Below are positions 43,898-55,216 of a stretch of DNA of 64,000 nt, piece after piece; position 1 is the first letter of the stretch; each line of letters begins with the position of its first letter. The position numbers were made by a program, and so were the translations under genes. The DNA comes from Phymatolithon calcareum (taxonomy: Eukaryota > Rhodophyta > Florideophyceae > Hapalidiales), in NCBI GenBank assembly GCA_977006965.1, contig OZ345371.1, positions 2,637,347-2,701,346 on the forward strand, read 5' to 3'. Under the pieces are notes generated by a model. That model was not told where the DNA came from. It saw only the letters and a program-made list of their open reading frames with translations, and searched no databases.

Positions 43898-44113
43898 CTT
43901 TCTTTCTTTCTTTTATTGCAGGATTTATCAGAGCTGGTAAACAACTCCACCTCCTTACGGCTCCAGTAGACTTAACAGATACGAGTGGTACTTGATGTCA
44001 CAACAGCTGCCCAAGCTGCACAATGTGCAGACCTTGGGGAAGCTTAACATCTATATCGCTACATAGCCAATCTTCAGTCGCCGTCCTTCAAAGGGATGCC
44101 CCGGGTTGGAAAC
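43898..44113 (-). mobile_element. 3' end of the (AAAG)n-tailed element
   Basis: Reverse complement of 11893-12113 at high identity, with its (AAAG)n tail seen as CTTT repeats at 43898-43913. Homology to copy 2 stops at ~44113. Confidence 0.75.
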
Positions 44114-44409
44114 CATTTAGGACGCTCACGGTAGCTAGTCATCTCGCTGCCTTCTTTCATCTTCTTCTGTCTTCTCTCCCAGCTTCCTTGAGCGTTGCGG
44201 CACACCACTCAGGGCGGAATCCATGTACTACCATACTACCAGAAGGTGATAGTCTTCTCCCATGGGGAGGCCGGATCACAGCTCTTGCAAGTTCAAAAAA
44301 ACCCTGCACTGTAGCGGGGAAAAATTCCTGACTGAGCTCTTGGTTCCTATCTGTGACGCACAGGTGAACGGGCCGGACCGGTATGATAGCCGGCCTGTAT
44401 CAAATCCGC

Positions 44410-44718
44410 TTAAATTCGCAAGATTTTCTCGAAATCTTGCAACGGCGGGCTTGGGTCTGGCATTTCAAGTGTGGCAAGTTCTCGATTCGCCAAGTCCCTG
44501 GAGTGCGCGTTCACGATCGCGTCCGCCATTTCCGGCGGGATTACCGTCGGAAGGAGCGCTTTGTGCAGCTTTATCGCTGCGGCCACTTGCGCCGGCGCGG
44601 GCGCCCGCGCCCGCGCCGGAAACTTGTCTTTTTTCGTTTGTGGTCCGTTCGGTCCGGTCAAACCCTTCTCCCCCCTTTCCTTGGTCCACCATCTTATGTC
44701 TCTGGCACACAATACCAC
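44410..44718 (-). CDS. Hypothetical ORF with Ala/Pro/Arg tract
   Basis: A 102-codon minus frame beginning at a GTG (no ATG nearby; an in-frame stop lies upstream at ~44763). The centre holds ARARAPAPAQ encoded by a GC repeat (GCGCCGGCGCGGGCGCCCG), followed by QVAAAIKLHKALLPTVIPPE, which looks helical. The same stretch is also open on the + strand in two frames because of the GC repeat. It lies just upstream of the (AAAG)n-tailed 3' end and could be ORF1-like debris of that element. Unrecognised. Confidence 0.25.
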   Translation of the reverse strand: MVLCARDIRWWTKERGEKGLTGPNGPQTKKDKFPARARAPAPAQVAAAIKLHKALLPTVIPPEMADAIVNAHSRDLANRELATLEMPDPSPPLQDFEKILRI

Positions 44719-44719
44719 G

Positions 44720-45998
44720 TCGATAGTGGGGTCCCTAGACTCGTCGGCAATTGGCCTTCTCTATATTCTGGATAAAATCTTGTCGCCGGTGGATCTGAGT
44801 TTGTTTTCGAATATTTTCAGTTAGCCTCCATGGTTGACAACTGCAGAGGAGAGTTGATTCGACAGAGGAGCGCAGGATACGCAATCGGGGATCCTGTGAT
44901 AGGATCTTGTCTGTAAAAATCCGTCGAGTTCTTAGAAGCGAGATCAGGCTATTGCAACGAGGTAATTATCGAGTACCATCGGGTCTCCGTCGACAGGCTG
45001 CAGTACTCTCAGGTACTTGAGGATTCTGATGCGTTTCCTGGGCGACTGACACGCTGATCGGGAGGTGTAGCTGATACTGATGGAGATGCTTATCCAAATT
45101 GATTGATTCGACAAACTGTTAAACGTCAAAGTCATTATGTGCTTGAGTCGAGCCGATGCGCTGGACACTGCTCTTCTACGCCTTGGACGGCTGTACCAGA
45201 AGATTGAATTTCTAATTCCGGATTGGAGACGTTAGCGACATATTTTCCGGGTCGTCACCTGGAAAATGAACTTGAGGGACGATATTTATCTTGAAGACTT
45301 TGTGTCTGAACCGCGGGGCAGGGACTGTGGCGACTTTCCAGGAACCTGGAATCCAGGCTGTGCGAAAGTATCGCTATGTTGTACTACCGTCAAGCTTCGA
45401 AATTGCGGATAAATTAAATGTGCAGAAGGACAAGGAGCAGTTTTCATGCAAGAAAATACTTTTGCATTTTTATGCACGTCAGTATGGTGATACGCTCTGT
45501 TCATTTCCGCTCTGTATTGTTTATTTTCTCCTCTTACCGTGAATGAGAAAGTTGGAGCGGAGTAATTTTTCAAGCGAAGCAAAAAGGCAAGTGCAAGCAA
45601 TTGATAAAGCACTGTTGCTCAAAGACGCATTGAGAGATCAGTTCGTACAGATGTTTCGTCCTCCGGTTCAACATCGTTTTGCGCTACATGCCATGTTGGC
45701 CTTTCAACAACTGATCAAAGCTCTCAGACAGATCTTGTCCGGGAATGTCGGTTAAGTTCTTCATAATATCTCTTACTCTTTACTATATTGGATAATAGGA
45801 AGGTGGAAGTAGAATGAATAGTTTTTCAAAATAAATTAGCACATTCATCAAAAATTCAAAGGCAATGATGGAGTACATGTAAGAGAAAGAATGTTCCAGA
45901 ATTGAAACCATGCCCAGTACTTGATGCCAGTCGTTTTCCTGAATCTTGCATGTCGGGGAAATCACAACAAAGCAGTAGAAATGAGCATACAACCGACA
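44720..45998 (+). other. Possible decayed gene remnants, + strand
   Basis: A frame broken only by one TGA at 45540-45542 runs 45291-45755, reading ADKLNVQKDKEQFSCKKILL before the stop and NFSSEAKRQVQAIDKALLLK then MFRPPVQHRFALHAMLAFQQ after it. Upstream pieces ([20 protein letters not shown] at ~45150) look coding-like but are in other frames. The family is unknown. Confidence 0.25.
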
Positions 45999-47060
45999 TT
46001 ATAGCGTTGATAGTATGTGACCCTTGAGAATACAGTAGTAACGCAAACTGCTACACCCTACTGAGAACAAGGAAATGAGGGCGGGTATTAACGGGGTATG
46101 CCACCATGTTGGCCAGCGACATAGACAATAGGTTTTCAAGTTCGATAGGAAGGGTTGCCGAGCGAATTCATGAAGTTTTGTTATCATGAGTAACTTATAA
46201 GCAACAATACCTGTCAGAATATTTGCAATATAAAATTGAGAGCCTGCATCAGAGTGAGTTGCGAAAGCCGCCAAAATGAGAAAAAGCGGCTGCGTCCAAG
46301 ACATCTGATCTTTTCTCGAACGAAGAGCTTCAAATTGACTAAAGTTGTCCATAACGATCTTAAGAATACTCTCATCGTATTTTCGGGAATACGGTGAGAA
46401 GATTTGATTGCCAATAGTACAGATTCGCTGAACAAGATTTCAATTACTCGGTTAGTAAATTTGCGCTGTATTCGTGACAGGATTTCCTGCGAGAGCGATG
46501 CTTTGAACGGTTTTTCTGACATCCTTCAAGCTTGCGGTGAAGGCGGCGTACGTGAATACTCTGTATCTCCGAGCGATGACCGACGCAAGACTTAATTGCT
46601 TCAACGCTCAGTTCCATCGGATAATATTCGACAACGTCTAAGATTTAATTTGCTTCCATGTTGACAGCAACAACATGATTGATGCGATTTGACCCAATCA
46701 AGTTGACAAGCCAGATTCCATACCCAGACTGCATGATAGAGTCAATACTTAACTCTTCATTTTCCATCTGATGGACTAGTCGATACGTCGGAAGGTTCTT
46801 GTGCACCCAAGACGAAATATCACGAAGATTTCGAACGTAGAGGTGATCTTGGAAATAGAGAACACCCATTGCAATGTCAGGGTTCTCCAAGCGGTCACGA
46901 TCATTAGCAAGAGACACTTGAAAAATTCATTGGATGTGCTTCGAGCCAGCATCGGTATCGTATCGTACTTGTAGTAATATTGTGCATCACTACTGTGGAA
47001 TCGAGAGCCTGTGCGATCGACGAGTATTTTCATGCCCGGCCTTTCCAATTCCATTGAATA
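45999..47060 (-). pseudogene. Split or decayed gene, cysteine-peptidase-like His region
   Basis: Minus-strand coding-like blocks lie in order: KILVDRTGSRFHSSDAQYYY (~47010-46950), a block from an AG acceptor at 46917 reading SLANDRDRLENPDIAMGVLY ... GYGIWLVNLIGSNRINHVVA, an in-frame TAA at 46647-46645 followed directly by ILDVVEYYPMELSVEAIKSC, and a block from an acceptor at 46428 (RICTIGNQIFSPYSRKYDES ... HEFARQPFLSNLK). The GIWLV-x-HVVAVN-x-I-D layout resembles the histidine half of papain-like or C39-like peptidase folds, an inference only. Either introns plus one nonsense mutation, or general decay. Not assigned to a family. Confidence 0.35.
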
Positions 47061-47353
47061 AAGTCTGTCGAGAAGAAGAAGTATTTTTGCATGAAACCAC
47101 GGTGAGATTATGCGCCTTATTCTGACCCGACGTGCTCATGATTATCGGGTCTAAAGCGACCAGCGCGCGTTTTCCGCCTTTCGGAACCGGGACAGTACTG
47201 CTCGTGCAGGCGTGGAACGGAATAATTGGCGGCCAGGTTAGTATGTGTGACCGTGATAACCGGTGGCAAAGACAAATCTTCGGCGCTCGGATAGGTTCCA
47301 TGTTCGTTGAACAGTACGACGCGCGAACTTCGATATGCGAAACCTGATGCAAC

Positions 47354-47921
47354 TTACGTGTAAATCATGGCCGGGCTTCCAGAACTGATGTGCCGATCCT
47401 GATTATCTTGAGCGTCTAGTCTTCGCTCCAATTCAAGCGCAGCCGAAACATTGATCGGATTCCGTGTACATCCTCGATCATTTACGTGTGTTTCGGTCAA
47501 AATGCTGGTATGTTCAACAAGTTTCCAACTTCCGTCGTTCTGGTATGCATCTTCGTTCGGAAACACACTCGACGCGTTGGTAGAAATCTCGCTGATGGGA
47601 TATGCTGTAAAGGGGACTTAACGATCGCAGAACGTCCAATTGTTGAGTATTCGGGACCTGAATTCCGCGTTAGTAATTTCAGACCCGAGCATTGACCTAG
47701 AGTTATCTTCAGAGATTCCGAGTGAGACCCATTCAACACAGGATTCGGAAAACACGGCTGTGTCGATCACCGTGAGAGCGAGGGAAATTCGACGATTGTC
47801 ATTGTGCAACGTCCAATAAAAGTGGGCATTTTCGCTCAGTGATGCAGGACCTTTAATGTACTCTTTGGACAGCGCAAAAAAATGAGAGGCGAGAACAAGT
47901 TGCAAAAGAATAGATGGCATA
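47354..47921 (-). CDS. DOMON-like domain protein, partial, introns likely
   Basis: From the Met at ~47921 the minus strand reads MPSILLQLVLASHFFALS, a signal-peptide-like start, then ENAHFYWTLHNDNRRISLAL, then WVSLGISEDNSRSMLGSEI. W-x-x-x-G-I-S followed by M-x-G-S/A-D/E is the DOMON signature. A second frame (47566-47354) supplies the DOMON end, ALELERRLDAQDNQDRHISS, and stops at a perfect donor AC|GTAAGT at 47357. The frame change at ~47630 implies an intron or indel. DOMON domains bind haem or sugars in secreted redox proteins. Exon limits and the C-terminus are not resolved, and the frame is open upstream to 48055. Confidence 0.4.
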
Positions 47922-48059
47922 AACCCAATGGCCCCTGTCACTGTAACTGTAAGATAGTAACAAAGGTTTGGATGGCGAGTGGATGACAGCAGCTGGGCGC
48001 GGATCAACCTCGAAGCTATTCTATAGTGATGTCGAGCCACATGTTCTTCCCGCAATGCA

Positions 48060-49060
48060 TGATTGATTTAGTAGCCCGGGCTACACCTAAGCTGGTGCCT
48101 TGCAGGCAGCTGGATGCTGTTTGGAAATGGGCTGTTCTGGGGGGCCGTTTGCAGGCCATCGGTGATCAAGATTCGGCGGCGGTACAGTACAATACCTGAC
48201 GAGGTGACTTGATGCGCATTCCAATGAGATTCATTATTACCGCCAAGACTGCAACCCGTGTAACAGTAATCCATGTATTGGTGCAACCGAGACGCAACGA
48301 CGAGCTTGGAATACGTCTAGAAGTATCAAAATTCTAAGGTCCATTTCAACCGTGCGGTCGGGGCATTTATTTTGGTTATATTTATGAAGGCTTGGATTGC
48401 AACTTCAATCTGCTGCCAGTAATTTGCAAGTCCATGGATAGTATCATACTGCAGTAAGGCAAAATTATTGACCAGAAAGCAGTACTGCACTGTTATTTGT
48501 GCCAACAGACGATAAGATTGACCCTCTGCAGATGCAAACCCTGTGTTAGTGCAACGTACATACGTTTACCGCCGCGATGCAGTTAAGGAGCATATACTGT
48601 AGTTTTATGATGAGCATCATATTCATAATAAAACTATGTCAGGCTCGGTCTATACGCGACATGAACACCCGACAGTGCCCCTCCCCGAACAAAGCCCTCT
48701 GAAGGCATCATTTTCGGACTCCTGATAAACATAGCGCGGAGAAGTAGATTTTCAAAAAAAATTGTATCCCAAAATATAATCTAAAATTAGCTTCTGAGCG
48801 ACAAATATGTAGCTATGAATGACTCCTGCTTCCTGTAACGGGAGACCTGACGACGGTATCGATACCCTTGCCTCGACTGCGTCACAGAACAAATCGCACG
48901 TTAGTCCCACAGTAATCAGCTGGAAGCTCTTCTCGCTGTACAGAAACGCGCATGACGTGCGCAGGACTGTGTGGTCTACGTTTTGCTTCGCTCTTGAGCG
49001 CTTTCTACAAGTACAAAACTGGCCAGAGGTAACTGAACAAATATTAGCTGCAGACGCTGC
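48060..49060. other. No supported gene
   Basis: Short opposing frames only (48752-49078 minus, 48819-49220 plus). Confidence 0.35.
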
Positions 49061-49069
49061 AAATACTTC

Positions 49070-49235
49070 TGGCGCCATATTGAACGGGCATTTCGCAGGG
49101 ATAAAAAGTGTTCCTCGTCATTTGTTTGTTCAGAGCCTGGCGCCAGGGGTAATTGGCAGGGAGAACAAGTGTTCCTCGTCATTTGTTCGTTTAGAGCGTG
49201 GCGCCATATTAAAGAGGTAATTAGCAGGGAGATCC
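49070..49235. repeat. Imperfect ~60 bp tandem repeat
   Basis: GTGTTCCTCGTCATTTGTT occurs at ~49108 and ~49168, with GGCGCCA at ~49072, 49139 and 49199 and GCAGGGA between. Confidence 0.6.
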
Positions 49236-49372
49236 AGTGCTTAGTACTGTTGGAAAGCTCGCGTGGAGATGCGTCTAACAGTACCATGCGCTTAGGTCTG
49301 CGTAAACGAGAACTTGTGCAGCAAGATTCTGCGTCAGTCGAAAAAACAACCAAAAAATAGGAAGCTTAATGG

Positions 49373-49602
49373 TGGATTCGCTGGCCGCGAAAGAAAAAAA
49401 CAGTATGATACTGAACGTGCACTGGATCCGCTGGCCGCGATAAAGAAATGAAAAAACAGCTTTGGATCCGCTGGCCGGGGTATAATGTTTCAGAAAACAA
49501 CTCTATCGACGGGCATGCACGAAAGAAGTCATTTTCCCACGGCCAGCGGATCCAGTCGGGTTGAAATAAAATAAAATTTTCTTCCCGCGGCCAGCTAATC
49601 CA
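49373..49602. repeat. Cluster of a 17 bp GC-rich motif, 3 direct + 2 inverted
   Basis: TGGATCCGCTGGCCGCG or one- to two-base variants at 49373-49389, 49423-49439 and 49463-49479 on the + strand, and inverted at 49538-49554 and 49586-49602. The spacers are AT-rich and differ. The motif contains BamHI-like and GGCC palindromes but the repeat itself is asymmetric. Confidence 0.85.
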
Positions 49603-49694
49603 CCCGGAAATATAATAGAGCACGGCTCGAAAATATTCAGCCAGATCCTGTTCTGCTGCCTACAAATTGTGCTCCTGAGCAACGACAAAAGAAG

Positions 49695-49938
49695 CCATAC
49701 AATGCATTGTATCACATAGTTTCCATAATAAATAATTGTTCACCTCTTCGACCGCAAATGTAATGCCAATAATACTATGATATCTAGCTTGGCCACGTTT
49801 CGTACTGTCGAGGTGGATCACCCTTTTGCTTAACCATACAGTGCATTGTATCACATAGTTTCCATAATAAATAACTGTTCACCTCTTAGACCGGAATGTA
49901 ATGCTAATATTACTATGATATCTAGCTTGGCCACGTTT
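49695..49938 (+). repeat. Direct repeat, two ~105 bp units
   Basis: Units 49695-49800 and 49834-49938 share CCATACA-TGCATTGTATCAC, CATAGTTTCCATAATAAATA and TACTATGATATCTAGCTTGG. They lie immediately before the hairpin tandem array. Confidence 0.85.
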
Positions 49939-49941
49939 GCT

Positions 49942-50580
49942 TAATTTCACTGAAATATTTGATAAACTCAAGAGATGATATCAAATCTGGTGATTTTGCG
50001 CAGAACTAGCTCGACAAGAAAAATCATCATAAAATAAAGCGAGAATCTTGCTAACTAGCACGACAAGTTTTAGAATGTCGAGCTGGATCATTGGAACTGG
50101 ATGATGTTTGATACAGGCCACCCAGCTCGTCCACTTTCACACTACAACTTCACTTCAATTTACTGTAATATTTGATATATTCAAGTAATCGTATCAAATC
50201 TGATGATTTTGCGCAGAACTAGCTCGACAAAGAAAATCAACATAAAACAAAGCAAGAATCTTACCGACCAGCTCGACAAGTTTTGGACTGTCGAGCTAAA
50301 AGCTCGACAAGTTTTGGAATGTCGAGCTGGATCATTGGAACTCGATGATGTATGAAACAGGACACCCAGCTCGTCCACTTTGACAATAGAGCTTAACTTC
50401 AATTTAATGTAATATTTGATATATTTAAGTATTGGCATCAAACCTGATGATTTTTCGCAGAACTTGCTTGACAAGAATAATCACCATAAAATAAAGCAAA
50501 AATCTTTCTTACCAGCTCGACAAGTTTTAGACTGTCGAGCTAGATCATGAGAACACGATGATGTTTGATACAGTCCATTA
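49942..50580 (+). repeat. Tandem array of three ~210-245 bp units with hairpins
   Basis: Units start at ~49942, 50155 and 50400 (AATTTACTGTAATATTTGAT). Each carries the 28 bp hairpin AGCTCGACA-10 nt-TGTCGAGCT (50057-50084 imperfect, 50270-50297, 50301-50328 duplicated within unit 2, 50514-50541). The arms are perfect 9 bp complements in three of the four. Half-sites TGTCGAGCT (52391-52399) and AGCTCGACAAG (52470-52480) recur 2 kb downstream. Confidence 0.85.
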
Positions 50581-50589
50581 CCCTATCTG

Positions 50590-52771
50590 TGGGAGGTAGT
50601 TGCTGGTTTACTCTGTACTGCAGGCTGAAAGTTGCGAGCTACATACGCGCGCCGTAGGCCCCAGGTGGTCGGTCCGCTCTGTCTTAATCAGAGTGCAATA
50701 TTTTTCTTTGCAGAGTGAAAATGATTTTCGCCGCCTGGTCGGCGAGCAAGTAATAACTGACGTTTCCCGCGTGCTCATTCAAGAATTGAAGCCTGCGGGT
50801 GGCCGACTGCATACAATCCAGCTTTCTGTTACATGTGTTCAACATACAGTTCTGCGTTTCATATGGGCACATTGATATAAATCCGCCAAGGCATTGCAGC
50901 TTAAGGAGGTGAAACGTTATCACCAAAGTACATGACTTCTTAGAGCGCATACAACACGAACGAAGATGGAAATGTAGACCTCCTATGTCCACTGAGCATT
51001 TCCTTGTCCTTGTTTAATATCGCGACGTTTTTTCTCGCTGCTATCAGTGTGTGGAAGGTTTAAAGGATTTTTTTAAAGATTGTTACCTTCAGGAAGATAG
51101 AATTTGTCATGTGTTTAGACGACCAGGAGCTGTGTATAAATAATAAAAGCACGTAGACATCAGGAATACAGACTGTAATTACCGACATATTCGCAATCAC
51201 ACTGCAGGACATGAGAGGGAAAGAAGGAAATCCGTTGGTCCTACTGAAAAGCTGCTGTGAGCTATCTGAGAGTTCACTCGCTGCGGTAAGACGAATTTTT
51301 CTTAGCATTGAATTCCTCCTGTTCACGTTTCGAGGAAAAAGCCAGTATTTTCTATCGACTATCGCTGGTTGCTCTCTTCCAGATGCCGAGAATGATGAAA
51401 AAATTCTTCTTCAACTTTGCTCGCAAAGAGCCATGAGGAAAGTTCATGTATGCAGAATACAACGACATGGATAAATGGCAACACATGGTAGGAGAATGAG
51501 ACGTGTTCGAGTGTCAGAAAGCTCGCGCACTTATTTGTAAGTTGCTCCTAGGCGAAATACCACCGCATCGTGCACACTGGGTAGCAAATTTTGAGAATTT
51601 TGTGCAAGTACTGTGCGCCTTTCATTTCAAAGTAGGCCAGCAACTATCTCTTACTGGTAAGGTACGGTTATCGCACCCTGCGTTACTATATCCTAATATC
51701 ATACGATCCCCGACCTCCACTCAGCCCACATCTTCTCATATCCTTCCCTTCAAAGATATTGGCCAATACAACGTCAGCCCCTCCATCGCATTCTCCTGCT
51801 TAGTTTGTTCCTCACATGTCCACGTCTTCTTTAACGCTGGGTATCAGATTTGCCATTGCGTCAAGTACATTATTGGTACTGGAAATAAGAAAGTGCTTAC
51901 CTGCAGGAGCCGCTAGAGATGAGAAACAGTGAAGAGCTAAAAGCTATAGCGAAGTACATTGCTAGAATCTGCGGGACCATTCTCACACCTCGAAGGTGTG
52001 AGAGGTCAACCGACATGTTGAGTATTTGTTAAAGAACGATCTTTCTGAAAAAGAACGAAGGAATGAGGCCAGCAAAAAAAAGAAACCCCGGTCGGTTTAG
52101 AAAATTCTCGGCAAAGAAAATATTGGCATAGAAAATAAGTAATCTAGAAGTGATTTCAACGCGTAATAAGGGAATGTGAAAGTGCACACGGGGTATCAGA
52201 TATTCCATTTCGATGACAACAGGCAAAGCCTGATGACAATACGCTTTACAGCAATTCCAAGTTGTCGGAACACATTCAATTATAATTAAAAAGAAGCACA
52301 TATGTGATCCCTCACCTCAGCACGTATCCAACTGGTCGAAGCTTATCTTCGGACCAGCTGGACAGCGAAACTATTAAGAAAAAATCATTTTGTCGAGCTA
52401 GATTTTACGTGCCCGACAAATCTATGTTGCAAATGATGGTGCTTATATGTGGCCCAAAAAGAAAGATCCAGCTCGACAAGTAAAGACCATACGTTTTTGC
52501 AAAAAACAAACATTTGTAATATTTTCCCAGCTTCCACCCGCACATATATATAGAAATGACACGATTGCTGACATGCATTACACCTGTACCGAGCCGCAAA
52601 ATTGTTACTTCGCGCCCGCTGATCGCGCCGCTCTGCGACGTAAAATTGTCAGGAGAGCTCGATTCTGTCATCAGATTTCGGCATTTGCGTCGTGAACATA
52701 CTCTAATCAATGCGCTACCCATCCATCTCGGCAGGGCAATGGTGAAGCGCCAAGAGTCTTCAGAAACAATC
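50590..52771 (+). other. Possible exons of an unrecognised + strand gene
   Basis: Exon-like stretches: SENDFRRLVGEQVITDVSRV after an AG at ~50713; a frame at 51211-51474; and KARALICKLLLGEIPPHRAH leading into FHFKVGQQLSLTG at 51503-51657, ended by a GTAAGG donor at 51658. No continuous model or family could be established, so no CDS is called. Confidence 0.2.
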
Positions 52772-52821
52772 ACCCAACCCTATGCCCTAACCCAACCGTA
52801 TTCCTAACCCTATTCCCTATC
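52772..52821. repeat. Degenerate interstitial telomere-like patch (C-rich strand)
   Basis: Reads ACCCAACCCTATGCCCTAAC, then CCAACCGTATTCCTAACCC, then TATTCCCTAT. CCCTATT CCCTAT is the complement of the terminal GGGAATA repeat and the others are one-base variants. The orientation is opposite to the array at the right edge. Confidence 0.65.
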
Positions 52822-53075
52822 CAAATTCCGCCTTTTCGTCGTCGTGGTCACGTGTCCTTCAGCACATCGCCAGGCTCAAGATTAACCTTCAAACCGTGAC
52901 GTTCCACACCTTTTGCACCACAGGTGGAACACGAGAACTATCGTGACCAATTTTACAGGCAAGCGTACACAATCTATGACGGCGAACACCATGCGGAATT
53001 GGAAGAGGACTAGGAACAACTGGATAGACAGGGGAACGCCAAAATAATGGACAAGGGCAACCTCGAGTAATACGA

Positions 53076-54170
53076 CATTGACTCAGCGTGTAATCCATCT
53101 TTCAACTACAAGTGACTACTGACCCAGACTAACGATGCTGCAGTGCAAGTTACAATGCCAAACGGATCAATAGCGCGAACCGCAGCAACAGGAAGCACAA
53201 ACTTTCGAACAAAAGACGGGTACAAAATCACGTTGAGCGAACTGTGCTGCGTGCCAAGCTTTAACAAAAACTTACTATCCGTTCACGAGATGACCACAAC
53301 CAATAACTGCCAAGCACTGCTCACATCAAGAGGTGGATATATTCTCAAAGCTGGGTGGGTAGCGAAACCATCTCACGTATTGGCAATGATTGAGAAGCAG
53401 CCCGGAGCGTACCGAATTACACTCCACGCACAGCCAAACGTGGAACACACAGCCTGCGGCACTTCACAGCAAGCGATTGGAAAGTACTTCAGGAAATGAA
53501 AAGCGATGAAACAATCAGAAAAGGACGGAAAACCAAAAACGACAAAACCCACGGCAAAACAAGCAAGCAAGAAAAAGAATGTCATTCCAAGCGATTACAG
53601 CGGAGAGACGGCGGCCTTCACATGCTCGGGGGAAGAAGACCGAGCACGTGACCCACATAATCCCATATCCAAACCATTTGCTCGACATACCAGAACAACA
53701 ACGAAGGAAGATGAATCTTGCTCACTCATGGCACGTACGACTAAAGTGACACCCGGCAAAATAAGCAGGATGGCCAAGCTACCGTATGAACTAGGACTAC
53801 CCAAGACCTTGGGCGTAGGACTCCCGCCTATGAGCTGCCAAGTTTGCTACGTGGGGCATTTTCAAAACGCACACACAATGCGACCACCACCGGGGCATAC
53901 GGCAGTGACAGATATTGCAAGACTACTCCCGCGAACGAATGAAGGTCATCAGTACATCCTAATTGTGACGGAACAGTACACGAGAATGTAGTTAGTATTC
54001 CAGCTGAAAAACAGAAAACAAGACGAGAAATAAGTGACAGAGGCGATAAATAAGGTTGAAAGTTATTTTGGAAAACCGATTGCAAGAATACTGCCTGTCC
54101 ATGGTAGATGAAAGCAGGCATAGGCTTCGAGATGCGTCCAGAGGATAAATATCGGTCGCCGAGCGAGCGA
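53076..54170 (+). pseudogene. Ty1/copia retrotransposon pol fragment (protease to integrase)
   Basis: Ordered blocks: IDSACNPSF (protease active site, DSG altered to DSA), an in-frame TGA, VTMPNGSIARTAATGSTNFR, SELCCVPSFNKNLLSVHEMT (the typical copia 'VPxFxxNLLSV'), then, after a stop at 53497-53499, the GAG-pre-integrase/zinc region (CQVCYVGHFQNAHTM). The integrase core start HTAVTDIARLLPRTNEGHQY and ILIVTEQYTRM follows, then after a TAG QLKNRKQDEK and ESYFGKPIARIL. Multiple stops make it dead. No LTR is seen at either side, and the relation to the solo LTR at 41 kb is untested. Confidence 0.8.
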
Positions 54171-55216
54171 GGAACTCAATCTTTCGAATCTCTGTCATTT
54201 TAGTAAATGATCATTTCTTATATGCCGGGTCGGGACACAGCACTGGTAGCTTGTCTTCAAGAATGACATGTAATAGAACAACCAACAAAAAGTTATGGGA
54301 ACTGGAATTTCCGGTGAATGACTAGTGGACTCCAAGCTTTTCCCATCCTCTTGGGGGGGGGCGGTTTTTGAATGCATCAAAGAGTTCAATAGAATGAGTC
54401 CAGTCGGGGACGGGGTATGTGTTAATGGAATGAGCGGAAAAGGACGAGCGGCATAACAGGGGAAATGTCGGCATCAAGGATAAGCTAAACATTTTGTGAT
54501 GACACAATGCTTTTGCTTTTGGCTTCGTGTTCCATCCGAATACTCGGTTGCTCCCGAACACAGCAAGATGTCCTCTGAAGCGCGTTGCGTGCTCTTGCGT
54601 CGTGTGCAGGTACCTCGGTAGCGCCGGTGCGACGCTCATGCGGTGCTGGTGTACAAACAGTTGGACACATCGAATCCGGAGGCGGCGGTCCTGGAGGGAG
54701 GGAGAAGAACACGCACGACCTAGAAGGGCGATGCGCGCAACGCAGAGGCAAATGTTGACAAGCAGGCGGGGGTCTCGTCCTCATTTTGATACTGTATGAC
54801 GACATTGGAATGATTCTGCCTTTTGTGTGTAAAGTACATAAATCGTGGGAGAACGAGTAGTACAGTTCTGTACACTGTACTCTTTACAGTGCTGCATACT
54901 ATTGTACACGAAAATCAGTCTCTGATCACATTGTGGTATGATATGAAGTGTACGTGCTGGGGACAAATCCGTCAACAACAATATTTCTGTCGTGCAAACT
55001 TGAGGACGATAGTCCAAACAGTTGTCCAAAGGCCTAGATTGGTAAACCGGAAGGAAAACGTCAGTGCTTTAATTCCTACCTATCCATTCTGCCTTCCTCC
55101 ACCCTACGGAAGAAGACTATAGCGATTAAAGTAGGGCTGAGAGACTGTGTCCGAACTACAGGCAGACCCAAATAAGGGTCGGTAGTAGTACACGCAATCC
55201 CTCGTGTAGAGGACAA
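54171..55216. other. No supported gene; LINE A 3' UTR scrap
   Basis: 54318-54375 (GACTAGTGGACTCCAAGCTT, then TTTTTGAATGC) resembles the LINE A 3' UTR (CAGTGGACCCCAAGCTTTTC). The frames at 54322-54805 overlap on both strands and are unrecognised. Confidence 0.4.

Noticed and set aside
49942-50580. CRISPR array
   Set aside because: Units are long, few and hairpins are not separated by unique spacers of constant length; the window is eukaryotic.
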